This document shows, piece by piece, positions 1 to 10,040 of a stretch of 64,000 nucleotides of DNA (the first letter of the stretch is position 1; each line of letters starts with the position of its first letter). The stretch is from the NCBI GenBank assembly GCA_020633995.1, contig JACKCO010000006.1, positions 1-64,000 of the forward strand, read 5' to 3'. The notes beneath the pieces are model-generated. The model was not told where the DNA came from. It searched no databases and saw only the letters and a program-made list of their open reading frames with translations. A program made the position numbers and the translations under genes. This DNA comes from Campylobacterota bacterium. Lineage in GTDB: Bacteria > Babelota > Babeliae > Babelales > RVW-14.

Positions 1-41
1 AAAGCAATTTGCACTGAATTGTCTCAACGAAAAAGAGTTTG

Positions 42-3030
<2,989 letters not shown>

Positions 3031-3080
3031 GCGATTTTATTAAGATGATTGAGTGCAAAAAAAATTAAGGTTGCTGAAAA

Positions 3081-3116
3081 AATATCGTGAGCATGCGAAA
3101 GTGTGCTCACGATATT
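3081..3116 (+). other. Perfect 13-bp hairpin in the 23S-5S spacer
   Basis: Arms 3081-3093 and 3104-3116 are exact reverse complements around a 10-base loop. No T-run follows, so it is not a rho-independent terminator. Its position just after the 23S 3' end suggests an rRNA processing structure such as an RNase III site; that role is inference. Confidence 0.5.
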
Positions 3117-3123
3117 AAAAAAG

Positions 3124-3161
3124 ATGACGTCTTGGCGTCATTCCCAATCAAGTTGGGAATC
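3124..3161. repeat. Short palindromic repeat between 23S and 5S
   Basis: Two adjacent small palindromes: TGACG/CGTCA arms at 3125-3129 and 3136-3140, then ATTCCCA/TGGGAAT arms at 3140-3146 and 3154-3160. The second has the GTCATTCCC...GGGAATCT layout of the family B ends found elsewhere in the window, so this is probably a solo repeat end inserted in the rRNA spacer. Confidence 0.5.
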
Positions 3162-3221
3162 TATATTTGAAAATTTTATATCAAGATTTTGCCACCGGCT
3201 CTGTCCGGTCGCATCACAAAT

Positions 3222-3338
3222 TTCTTGGTGGCGATAGTAGTGGGGAAACACCCGTTCCCATTCCGAATACGGAAGTAAAGTCCACTACGCCGAAAATACT
3301 CGGCTGGAGACGGCCCGGAAAAATAGGTACTGCCAAGA
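3222..3338 (+). rRNA. rrf: 5S ribosomal RNA
   Basis: About 117 nt. The 5' TTCTTGGTGGCGATAG pairs with the 3' TACTGCCAAGA. The internal CCCGTTCCCATTCCGAA segment is the conserved loop B/C region of bacterial 5S rRNA. It lies about 190 nt after the 23S gene on the same strand, is followed at once by a terminator, and so closes the rRNA operon. The ends are approximate. Confidence 0.95.
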
Positions 3339-3339
3339 T

Positions 3340-3373
3340 TAAAAGCCCTAACTTAACCGTTGGGGCTTTTTTA
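3340..3373 (+). terminator. Rho-independent terminator of the rRNA operon
   Basis: AAAGCCC(T)AAC and GTTGGGGCTTT arms around a short loop, followed by a T-run at the end of the stem. It lies 2 nt after the 5S gene. Confidence 0.85.
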
Positions 3374-3431
3374 TTGAGAGTGTAAAAAGTGTAGGAAGCC
3401 AACATTAAAAAATACTAGAGGAGAATAACAC

Positions 3432-3557
3432 ATGAAAAAAATGATGATACTTTTAGTTGTAGCTTTTTATCAAGCAGTTTTCTTAGTCCTGTGGAGACAC
3501 ACAAGGATGGTGACGAGCGCTCATTTGCTTTTTCTCTTTGCGAAGGCACAAGTGTAA
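3432..3557 (+). other. Displaced signal-peptide frame of the gene at 3491
   Basis: ATG at 3432 follows a good ribosome binding site (AGAGGAG at 3418-3424) and encodes MKKMMILLVVAF, a classical Sec n-region and h-region. The frame then runs into unrelated sequence and stops at 3557. Moving by one base in the T5 tract (3464-3468) joins it to the downstream frame and gives a normal signal peptide (VVAFLSSSFLSPVETHK). I therefore read 3432-4168 as one gene broken by a single-T deletion, or as a sequencing error. Confidence 0.6.
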
Positions 3558-4168
3558 AAATAAGTTTAAACCCGATATGGAATCAATATTTTTCTGTTGA
3601 GTGGGCTAGGCAAGCAGGGGTACACCATGTAGAGAGAATCTGTATGGAAAGGCAAGGTCTAGAGGGAAAAATAGACTTTTTGTGGGCAAAACTTTTTAAG
3701 TTAACAATCCATAACGATGGAAGAAACGGTATAATATGTCTTAAAGTTCCCACATTTCAGAGCCTTGATGTTAATAAAACATTTAAGATGCTTGAACCAT
3801 TAAAACGTGAGCTCAGGTGTGATATGCTTTCTCATGCGGGCATTGCAGGTACGACCTTTTATGTGTTACCTATGCTTACAAATCCAGCTGCACTCGTTGT
3901 AGCGTTGGGGTATGGATTGGCTGGAGTTACTATATGGTCAACGTGCAGCTGTCTAAAGGCTTGGACAAGCTCGGAAGTTACTCAACGGCTTGAAGAAGTA
4001 CTTATAAAAATACGTGATGAGCATCCCGTTGCACCTGTTCGAGTGCCATTTATTATAAATCCGGGGCAATCAGTTGATGTAATGTTATTGAGCAATAAAA
4101 GAGATGCTGAGCTTTGCGAATGGGCTGAAGAATATCTACCAAGTTGTTTTGATATAGACTATACCTAG
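3491..4168 (+). CDS. Secreted/membrane protein of a local paralogous family (frameshifted N-terminus)
   Basis: A 225-codon frame that opens with GTG, although its natural start is probably ATG 3432 in another frame (see the entry there). No function recognised. It shares its layout with the intact gene at 19097-19840: an N-terminal domain, a segment resembling LTIHNDG...DVNKTFKMLEPL (LSITNES...DVTKLVEIINQIE in the paralogue), a hydrophobic hairpin around residues 115-150, then a C-terminal part with a shared HPVA motif, an NPGQSVDVMLLSNK-like strand (EPGKTVQRTLLMNK in the paralogue) and a final W-x6-LP-like end. These matches are by eye. It stands alone after the rRNA operon. Confidence 0.7.
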   Translation: METHKDGDERSFAFSLCEGTSVKISLNPIWNQYFSVEWARQAGVHHVERICMERQGLEGKIDFLWAKLFKLTIHNDGRNGIICLKVPTFQSLDVNKTFKMLEPLKRELRCDMLSHAGIAGTTFYVLPMLTNPAALVVALGYGLAGVTIWSTCSCLKAWTSSEVTQRLEEVLIKIRDEHPVAPVRVPFIINPGQSVDVMLLSNKRDAELCEWAEEYLPSCFDIDYT

Positions 4169-4258
4169 TGCCAGTTATTTATTTTTTACCTACGTGCGTT
4201 TGAGTATGGTCAAAAATTATATTCTGGATCTAGTTTCATAGTCACTTTTTTTAATTAT

Positions 4259-5170
4259 TTATAAAAAGGGTTTAATCTTGCAAGCACTACGATTGATAGC
4301 CCGCCATGGATTGCCGTGCTTTTCAAGGTGGGTAATGGCATTTTTGATTGTAAAGCGTTGTGCGTTGAGTCTGCTTTGTTTTAATTCTTCCCAGTGCAGT
4401 GGCATTGCCACCGGTGCTCCCTCAATTGCGCGTACTGCGTAGGGAGCAACTGACGTTTGTGCGTAAGCGTTGCGACCACAGTCAATAAAAAGTCGTCCGC
4501 GTCGTTTGTTTTTACGAATTTCTGTTGTAAGCTGCTTTGGGTTTTGCTCAACGAGTATTTGAGCGATATTGCCAGCATACGCTCGTACGACATCAAATGA
4601 TTCAGTAGGCTTGATGGGCACAACAACATGCAGGCCACGAGAGCCTGTGGTCATAACAAAGGGCACAAGCCCGACAGAGTCAATAACATCTTTGAGTGCT
4701 CGTGCAGTTTGGCATACAACTGAAAAGTTCATATTTTTTGCCGGGTCTAGGTCAAAAATCATGCGGTCTGGAAAATTGAGTTTGTCTATTTTGCTCAGCC
4801 ATAGATGTGGCGTTATGCAGGCTTGATTGGCTAAGTACACCAGTGTTGCACTGTTGTTGCAAACAACCATAGTGTTATGACCATCAGCTTTTTTGACCTG
4901 TATGCGTTTGATCCACATTGGAAAATAATCATCGATATTCTTTTGAAAAAAGCCTTCTTTTTTTATACCATCTGGATGGCGAACCATGCTCATCGCGCGA
5001 TTTTTTGTGTGTGTGAGCATGAATGGTGCGATGTCTTGGTAATAATTGATAAGATCTCTTTTGGTAATTTTGCTTTTGGGAAAAAGAATTTTGTCTGTGT
5101 TTGAAACTTCTATGTTGCGTCCGCCAGCTTTTATTGTTTCTGAACCTGAAGTTTTTAGCTGCTTGCTCAT
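4259..5170 (-). CDS. ligD: LigD-type DNA polymerase/primase domain protein (NHEJ)
   Basis: A 303-residue archaeo-eukaryotic primase-like polymerase domain, found in bacterial LigD, which adds (ribo)nucleotides at double-strand breaks. Visible motifs: catalytic DLDP at 140-143 within MIFDLDP, GSRGLH at 176-181, and LFIDCGRNAYAQTSVAPYAVRA-type motif with D230. The length matches the LigD polymerase domain alone; no ligase domain is attached. Start ATG 5170 overlaps the stop of the upstream phosphoesterase gene (ATGA), so the two are co-translated. An upstream extension of the frame exists but would lie inside the neighbour. No Ku or ATP-dependent ligase gene is in the window. Domain identity is secure; use in end joining is inferred. 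Confidence 0.9.
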   Translation of the reverse strand: MSKQLKTSGSETIKAGGRNIEVSNTDKILFPKSKITKRDLINYYQDIAPFMLTHTKNRAMSMVRHPDGIKKEGFFQKNIDDYFPMWIKRIQVKKADGHNTMVVCNNSATLVYLANQACITPHLWLSKIDKLNFPDRMIFDLDPAKNMNFSVVCQTARALKDVIDSVGLVPFVMTTGSRGLHVVVPIKPTESFDVVRAYAGNIAQILVEQNPKQLTTEIRKNKRRGRLFIDCGRNAYAQTSVAPYAVRAIEGAPVAMPLHWEELKQSRLNAQRFTIKNAITHLEKHGNPWRAINRSACKIKPFL

Positions 5171-5760
5171 GTTGCTTCCCGCTTTATTTGTTGCATGGTT
5201 CTGCCAGTGAGCGCAGACTTTGTTTTGTCTGTAATTGCTTTGTTTGCATGTGCATCTTTCATTTTTACCAGCAGCCACGACCCTTTTTGTGGTTTGTTGG
5301 TTTTAATGAGTGCAAAATTACCATGTAGTTTTTTGCCCTTCAGGCAGACCTCAATCTGGCCGTTTTTTAAGCATGTGCTGAGTGCAACAGGTCGTCCATT
5401 TGTTTTTTTGATATTTTTAAAGGTTCCATAATCCCAGACCATGACTGTCCCTGCGCCATAGTTGCCCTGAGGGATGACGCCTTCAAAGCGTGCGTACGAA
5501 CGCGGGTGGTTTTCGGTTGGGATAGCAAGTCGTTTTATTTTTGTGTTGTTTGATATTCCCTTGGGCACAGCCCATGAAACCAGTGTTCTGTTAATTTCTA
5601 AGCGAAGGTCATAGTGTTTATGGCTTGCATGGTGAAGTTGTACAACAAAAATGGGCCCTTTGCTTTTTTTCGAGGGAGATTTTGGGGTATTATTTTTAGG
5701 CTCAGGGCTGCGAGAAAAGTCCCTTTTTTTTCTATATGTTTTTAGTTTGGTTTGAGCCAC
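5167..5760 (-). CDS. ligD: LigD-type 3'-phosphoesterase domain protein (NHEJ)
   Basis: A 197-residue protein with a Lys/Arg/Ser/Pro-rich N-terminus (1-35) followed by the LigD phosphoesterase domain, which trims 3'-ribonucleotide/phosphate ends before ligation. Alignment from memory with Pseudomonas LigD places the metal and catalytic residues at H43, H49, D51, R53 (in LHHASHKHYDLRLE) and H85 (NHPRSYARFEG). The family's usual KHDA is LHHA here. The domain's hallmark segments WAVPKGIS (63-70) and EGVIPQGNYGAGTVMVWD are present. It is first in a two-gene operon with the polymerase domain (4-nt ATGA overlap). In most bacteria both domains are fused to a ligase; here they are separate. Confidence 0.9.
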   Translation of the reverse strand: MAQTKLKTYRKKRDFSRSPEPKNNTPKSPSKKSKGPIFVVQLHHASHKHYDLRLEINRTLVSWAVPKGISNNTKIKRLAIPTENHPRSYARFEGVIPQGNYGAGTVMVWDYGTFKNIKKTNGRPVALSTCLKNGQIEVCLKGKKLHGNFALIKTNKPQKGSWLLVKMKDAHANKAITDKTKSALTGRTMQQIKREAT

Positions 5761-5919
5761 AGTCGTTCCTTCGTCTTGAATACCTCGTTTTTTTGTATGT
5801 TACTCAGTCTTACCGAAAAAGAGCAACAGTTTAGAATGCCTAATTATTCTAATTATTTGGCATATGGAAAAATGAAAGCCTCGACTCAGCCGGGGATTTT
5901 TTAATGTTTTCTTAAGCTC

Positions 5920-5949
5920 GTGACATTGTCAAAAAAATCTGAGTATACT
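5920..5949 (+). promoter_or_regulatory. Candidate sigma-70-type promoter
   Basis: GTGACA (5920-5925), an 18-nt spacer and TATACT (5944-5949), about 30 nt before the ribosome binding site of the ankyrin gene. The -10 is strong and the -35 fair. Confidence 0.5.
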
Positions 5950-6045
5950 GTCCGGTGACACACTTTATTTAAGGGAGAAAAAATAAAGGAGAAGGCATTT
6001 CTAAAATTTTTATCTGTTGTATATACATGTTTCTCACTTTTTTCG

Positions 6046-7725
6046 ATGAGCATAGCTGCAGAGTATAACCCGTCAATGTTAGAGCGGCAGAGTGCAATTA
6101 TGCTGTTTACAAGTATCGAGCAAGGGTGCTTTGGTTTACTCACTCGTGCGCTGCCTGGGGTACCTGATATTAAAGGCTGTGGCAAACTTTACGATGCTAT
6201 AACAAAAAGGAGCTATCAAGAGGTTTTACAGGCTCTTGAAGATGGACAAAACCCTAATGGTTATGTTTTGTTTAATCAGTGTATGCCTTTGCCGTATGCA
6301 CATGCAGTGTATCACGCTTTTAAAGATGCAACTCAAGCTTCACGCTTTCCTCTGGCTCAAAGACTTGATATTTGCAAAGAGCTTGCCTTAAGGGGTGCAA
6401 TGGATTATCCGCCACTTACTTATGCTTTTTTAACAGAAAGTGTGGACAGTGATGTTGACTGCACCATCGTCAAGGCTCTCATTAATCATCCCAGTATTAA
6501 CCTGAATGCATATGACATTTATGGCCGAAATATAGCGCATCATGCTGCTATTCGTGGCAATGAAAAAGTAATTGTTTTACTTGATGAAAAAGCATGCGCC
6601 CAGCAATGGCAGGCTGTAGATTTTGGATTGAAAGATTTTGAGGGTAAAACACCAGCAGACCTTGCTTGCGAACACAATCATTTTTATCTTCAGACAAAGC
6701 TTGAAAAATTTGCAAATAGACCTCAAAAATCATATATGGATGTGAAAAGGGGGAAGAATGGCGATTTGCTTACGAGCGCTATGGACACGCTCAGGTCCTC
6801 CATGCTAGTTTTCAATAGCGCAGCGTCGATGTGTGGCTTTGGCAAAAGAGTATCTTCACCTCCTCCGTGGTGTCTGGAAACAGGCGAAAACGGTAAACCA
6901 GCGAGTAGTGAAGATGTAAAGAGTACCTCGTTGTTGAGCCCAATCGCTATCGATGTTTCCTATGAATATTCACCACAACATTCGCCGTATCACAAGCAGC
7001 GAGATGATTTAAAAATTTTGTTTTCTGTATTGACAACGCAAGGTTGTCAGCAGGTTAAGGCTGTTTTGGACCGACTGCAGGGATTTGACCTCAATGGCTG
7101 TGTGGCTATGTACCAGGCAATTGAGGCTGGGGAGCTTGAACGTGTGAGTACGTTGCTCAATGATGATGATTCCAGTGCATGCAATGGACACTTAAATGAG
7201 TTTGGACATACTATTGGGGGTTGTTTGCATTTTGTGAAAAAACAGGCAGTGAAAGATCTTTTTGCCCAACGTGAGCATCTCTACTTTTGCTCACCATTTT
7301 TATATGCGCTAAAAAAGGTAGGACATAGTGCTGCCCAAAATCAGGCAGTGTTACTAGAAATTATCGAGAAAATGCTTGGTCAGTTTTCTCTGCGTTTGGA
7401 TGCGCGTGATGAGCAGAGTAAAACAGCATTGCACATAGCTGTTGAGATGGGGCGTGCTGATCTGACTACACGTATTGTTGCAGCAGCAATGAAAAAATAC
7501 AAAGGCATTCATCTTATAGAGTATGTTAATGCTCTTGATAAGGCTCAAAAGACTGCACTAGATTATGCTTTTGAAAAAAAAGACTACGATTCAGCCCATC
7601 AGCTTATCAGTGCGGGTGCGTATCACAAGTGCAAAGAAAGCGACTGTTTGTGTTTGCTGGATGCTAATATTAAGTGTCTAGTAGATACCATAGAAGGATG
7701 GTACTTGTTGTTTACTCAATCGTAG
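6046..7725 (+). CDS. Ankyrin-repeat protein with internal duplication
   Basis: The first in-frame ATG is 6046 (559 residues), but the frame is open back to 5959. The upstream codons encode a Sec-like signal (KEKAFLKFLSVVYTCFSLFS running into MSIAAE). A GGGAG ribosome binding site at 5973-5977 sits at normal distance from an AUA codon at 5983, so the real start may be non-AUG. Ankyrin-type helices are seen around NAYDIYGRNIAHHAAIRGN and DEQSKTALHIAVEMGRADL. The protein falls into two related halves: IKGCGKLYDAITKRSYQEVL near residue 43 and LNGCVAMYQAIEAGELERV near residue 348. A Ser/Pro-rich linker lies between. It is probably exported and binds proteins; the target is unknown. Confidence 0.85.
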   Translation: MSIAAEYNPSMLERQSAIMLFTSIEQGCFGLLTRALPGVPDIKGCGKLYDAITKRSYQEVLQALEDGQNPNGYVLFNQCMPLPYAHAVYHAFKDATQASRFPLAQRLDICKELALRGAMDYPPLTYAFLTESVDSDVDCTIVKALINHPSINLNAYDIYGRNIAHHAAIRGNEKVIVLLDEKACAQQWQAVDFGLKDFEGKTPADLACEHNHFYLQTKLEKFANRPQKSYMDVKRGKNGDLLTSAMDTLRSSMLVFNSAASMCGFGKRVSSPPPWCLETGENGKPASSEDVKSTSLLSPIAIDVSYEYSPQHSPYHKQRDDLKILFSVLTTQGCQQVKAVLDRLQGFDLNGCVAMYQAIEAGELERVSTLLNDDDSSACNGHLNEFGHTIGGCLHFVKKQAVKDLFAQREHLYFCSPFLYALKKVGHSAAQNQAVLLEIIEKMLGQFSLRLDARDEQSKTALHIAVEMGRADLTTRIVAAAMKKYKGIHLIEYVNALDKAQKTALDYAFEKKDYDSAHQLISAGAYHKCKESDCLCLLDANIKCLVDTIEGWYLLFTQS

Positions 7726-7747
7726 TCAACCACGAGAATGAGATGAT

Positions 7748-8929
7748 ATGTTTTGTCGGTTGCTTATGCGAATGGTTTTTCTTTTGTTTCTATTCTTACT
7801 GAGTAAAAGCCAGGTCAATGCCGCCGAGGACAAAGTTTTTTTTTGTATTATGGACGATTATGGTCAGTCAAATGGACAACCTCAGGATGGGTGCTCGCAA
7901 TCATGGCCAAGTATTGAACAGTACAAACACCAAAAAAAAGTAGAACGCGATGAGCGTGAGCTAGCACGGCTTAAACAAATGTTTAAAGATATTGTGCCTG
8001 CTCGTGCAACTGTTTCTATTATGCCCGGATATTGTGATGAAGTCAGAAGTGTAGAGACCGAGCAAACAACCCATTCATGGGTTGGTAATGCTCAAGAGCG
8101 TGAGCATCATGCCAAACTCAAAGACTTGTGTGAGCAGCTTAAGCAGGGGCAAATAGCGAACTATGATAGTTTTGTCAAAGCTACAGAAACGTTGTTTTAT
8201 CATGCTTTGCTGCAAAAAGACAATGCTCTGGAGCAGGATGTTGTGCGTGCCATTATCACTTTTCTGAAAAGTAATCCGCGGTACATGAGAGATTTAGCAA
8301 CGAGAGTTTTCAGCCATGTGTTTGCTTATGATGATGCTGACTTGCTTAAGACGTTTTTAGACGAGTTTGCCGAGTATATCGCCAGTTATAAGCAGCTGTA
8401 TGATGTCGCCAAAAGCAACCGGGAAGATATAGTAACCACAGTATATCAGTTGAATCAAAATGGTTTCTCGCTTAACGGCCCGTTTAGTGATGTTGTGTGT
8501 AGCTCGTATGTTTTTCAGGCCCGTCAGAAAGGTAAAGTACGTCTTTATAATTTTTTAAAAGATCAGTGGTACATGCTTACCCCCCTGCATACAGCTCTGC
8601 AAGCGATGCCTGAAAAATACGAAGATGGTTTTTTTAAAATTGATACAAGCAATGACAAAAATGCTTGGCAAAAAGTAACATTGATTTTTAGTGGAACCAG
8701 TTTTAAGGCGTGTGATCACAATGGTGATACACTTTTGCATATAGCAGTACAAAAAAAATGGTATGAAACAGCAAAGACACTCATTTGCAACTGTCCAGAG
8801 TTGATGGCAGCAAGAAATCACCAGGGAAAAATGCCCATAGACTATGAGCGTGACCAAGAGAAAAAGAGGCAATTACAAGAGTGGGGGCAAAAATTTGCCA
8901 GAACACATTGGAGGGTAGGCGGTAATTAA
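7748..8929 (+). CDS. Secreted protein with C-terminal ankyrin repeats
   Basis: 393 residues. The N-terminus MFCRLLMRMVFLLFLFLLSKSQVNA is a Sec signal peptide with a likely cleavage after VNA-A. An internal ATG at 7766 would still keep most of the signal. The middle is helical with no family I recognise. The end has one clear ankyrin unit (CDHNGDTLLHIAVQKKWYETAKTLI) and a second weaker one (NHQGKMPIDYERD). It starts 22 nt after the preceding ankyrin gene and is probably co-transcribed with it. Likely an exported scaffold or host-interaction protein; that role is inference. Confidence 0.85.
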   Translation: MFCRLLMRMVFLLFLFLLSKSQVNAAEDKVFFCIMDDYGQSNGQPQDGCSQSWPSIEQYKHQKKVERDERELARLKQMFKDIVPARATVSIMPGYCDEVRSVETEQTTHSWVGNAQEREHHAKLKDLCEQLKQGQIANYDSFVKATETLFYHALLQKDNALEQDVVRAIITFLKSNPRYMRDLATRVFSHVFAYDDADLLKTFLDEFAEYIASYKQLYDVAKSNREDIVTTVYQLNQNGFSLNGPFSDVVCSSYVFQARQKGKVRLYNFLKDQWYMLTPLHTALQAMPEKYEDGFFKIDTSNDKNAWQKVTLIFSGTSFKACDHNGDTLLHIAVQKKWYETAKTLICNCPELMAARNHQGKMPIDYERDQEKKRQLQEWGQKFARTHWRVGGN

Positions 8930-8946
8930 GTTACTACCACCTACCC
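8913..8946. terminator. Hairpin between convergent genes
   Basis: GGGTAGGcGGTA and TACCaCCTACCC arms (one mismatch) span the stop codon of the ankyrin gene and lie just before the stop of the convergent FKBP gene. It is a strong stem without a T-run, so its terminator role is uncertain. Confidence 0.4.
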
Positions 8947-8954
8947 AAGTAAGT

Positions 8955-9617
8955 TTATGCTGTGCGATGAGCACGTGGCTGAGGTGTTTTGACATCAAAA
9001 AGTTCAACGTCAAAAATTAATGAAGCGTTTGGTGGAATAGCGGCTCCTGCACCGCGTGCGCCATAGCCAAGTTCTGCAGGAATGGTTACACGGCGTTTCT
9101 CGCCAGTCTTCATGGAAAGTAGGGTTTCATCCCAACCACGAATAACTTGTCCTACCCCAGCTCTGAAGGTAAATTTACGTCCGCGGTCAACACTGCTGTC
9201 AAACTTTTTGCCTGGTTGACCGTTGTTGTCAAGCCAGCCAGTGTAGTGAACCGTTACTTGATCACCTGGTTTGACGGTCAGAGCGTCGCTGTCTGGCTCT
9301 TGTAGTACTGTGTACTTCAAGCCTGAAGCTGTTTTAAACGTTTTATCCAATGTTCGTGGGGTTGGTTTAAATTCTGCTTCAGGGGCAGACGTTTTTTGTG
9401 ATTTGGCCGCTGTTGTAGCGTCACTATTTTTTTGAGTCATTGTTTCCTCTTTTTTGAAGGTGTTTGTTGCTGCCATGTCCAGTGTTTTAGTTGATGCGTG
9501 TGCGCTAATGCTGTCTGGCTGCGTTGTTTGCTTGTTCAGGTTAACTGCGTTATCGCCAAAACCATTAGCACTGTAACTTAATGCCAAAGCACAGAGCGAA
9601 AGTACTTTCTCTTTCAT
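8955..9617 (-). CDS. Exported FKBP-type peptidyl-prolyl cis-trans isomerase
   Basis: 220 residues. An N-terminal signal peptide (MKEKVLSLCALALSYSANGFG) is followed by a long Thr/Ala/Lys/Gln-rich linker (about 25-95). One complete FKBP domain fills the remainder, marked by VTVHYTGWL, FDSS, FTFRAGVGQVIRGWDE, RRVTIPAELGYG and IPPNASLIFDVELFDV. It isomerises Xaa-Pro bonds, probably in the periplasm as a folding factor. Start ATG 9617 has a GAGGAGAAACT ribosome binding site. FKBP proteins with this layout (compare Mip/FkpA) are common in intracellular bacteria, but this one lacks the dimerisation helix I would expect of Mip. Confidence 0.95.
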   Translation of the reverse strand: MKEKVLSLCALALSYSANGFGDNAVNLNKQTTQPDSISAHASTKTLDMAATNTFKKEETMTQKNSDATTAAKSQKTSAPEAEFKPTPRTLDKTFKTASGLKYTVLQEPDSDALTVKPGDQVTVHYTGWLDNNGQPGKKFDSSVDRGRKFTFRAGVGQVIRGWDETLLSMKTGEKRRVTIPAELGYGARGAGAAIPPNASLIFDVELFDVKTPQPRAHRTA

Positions 9618-10040
9618 AGTTTCTCCTCATTTTTTTATGGGGTTATTTTTCTGAAAAAGTGTATCACGAATGAGGCTTTTTTTGAAATATGGGCAAGGGT
9701 TTGGCCTATTTGATTTTTGTAAATTTCAATTAGGAGAAAGTGTTGTTTTGAGGGAGCGTTTTTTTCTACAGTAAATGGAGGTTGAAATCAAGTTCTGGAT
9801 TTTCGCTTATCGGGCAGTGATAGTGTGCCGACGAGCAAGATAATACCTTGTTGGGATTCAGAGTGATGAGTTTAGCAAGTCTGCATGAGCAAACCTTCTG
9901 TCTTCCTGAACTTGTTTCAGGATCCAGAAATTGGGAAAAAACATTATCTGGATGCTGAAATGAATTCAGCACGACATGTAGTATCGAGTGTTTTTGTGGA
10001 GTTTGTACCGTTGGCAGGAGCAAGCTTAAAGGTATAGCGT
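9618..10040. other. Intergenic region with a family C palindromic repeat
   Basis: A 423-nt gap between divergent genes. The only recognisable content is a family C repeat at 9903-9975. The stretch nearest the FKBP gene is AT-rich and should hold its promoter. I see no RNA gene or convincing ORF. Confidence 0.6.
9903..9975. repeat. Family C dispersed repeat (copy 1)
   Basis: CCTGAACTTGTTTCAGGATCCAG at one end and CTGGATGCTGAAATGAATTCAGCAC at the other form an imperfect inverted repeat about an AT-rich centre. The same end sequence recurs near 15707 and 15900. Confidence 0.7.

Noticed and set aside
3081..3116. Terminator between 23S and 5S
   Set aside because: The stem is perfect but has no T-run, and 5S follows on the same strand.
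4168..6000. Ku or ATP-dependent DNA ligase next to the LigD domain genes
   Set aside because: Neither flank contains one; the neighbours are a secreted protein and an ankyrin gene.
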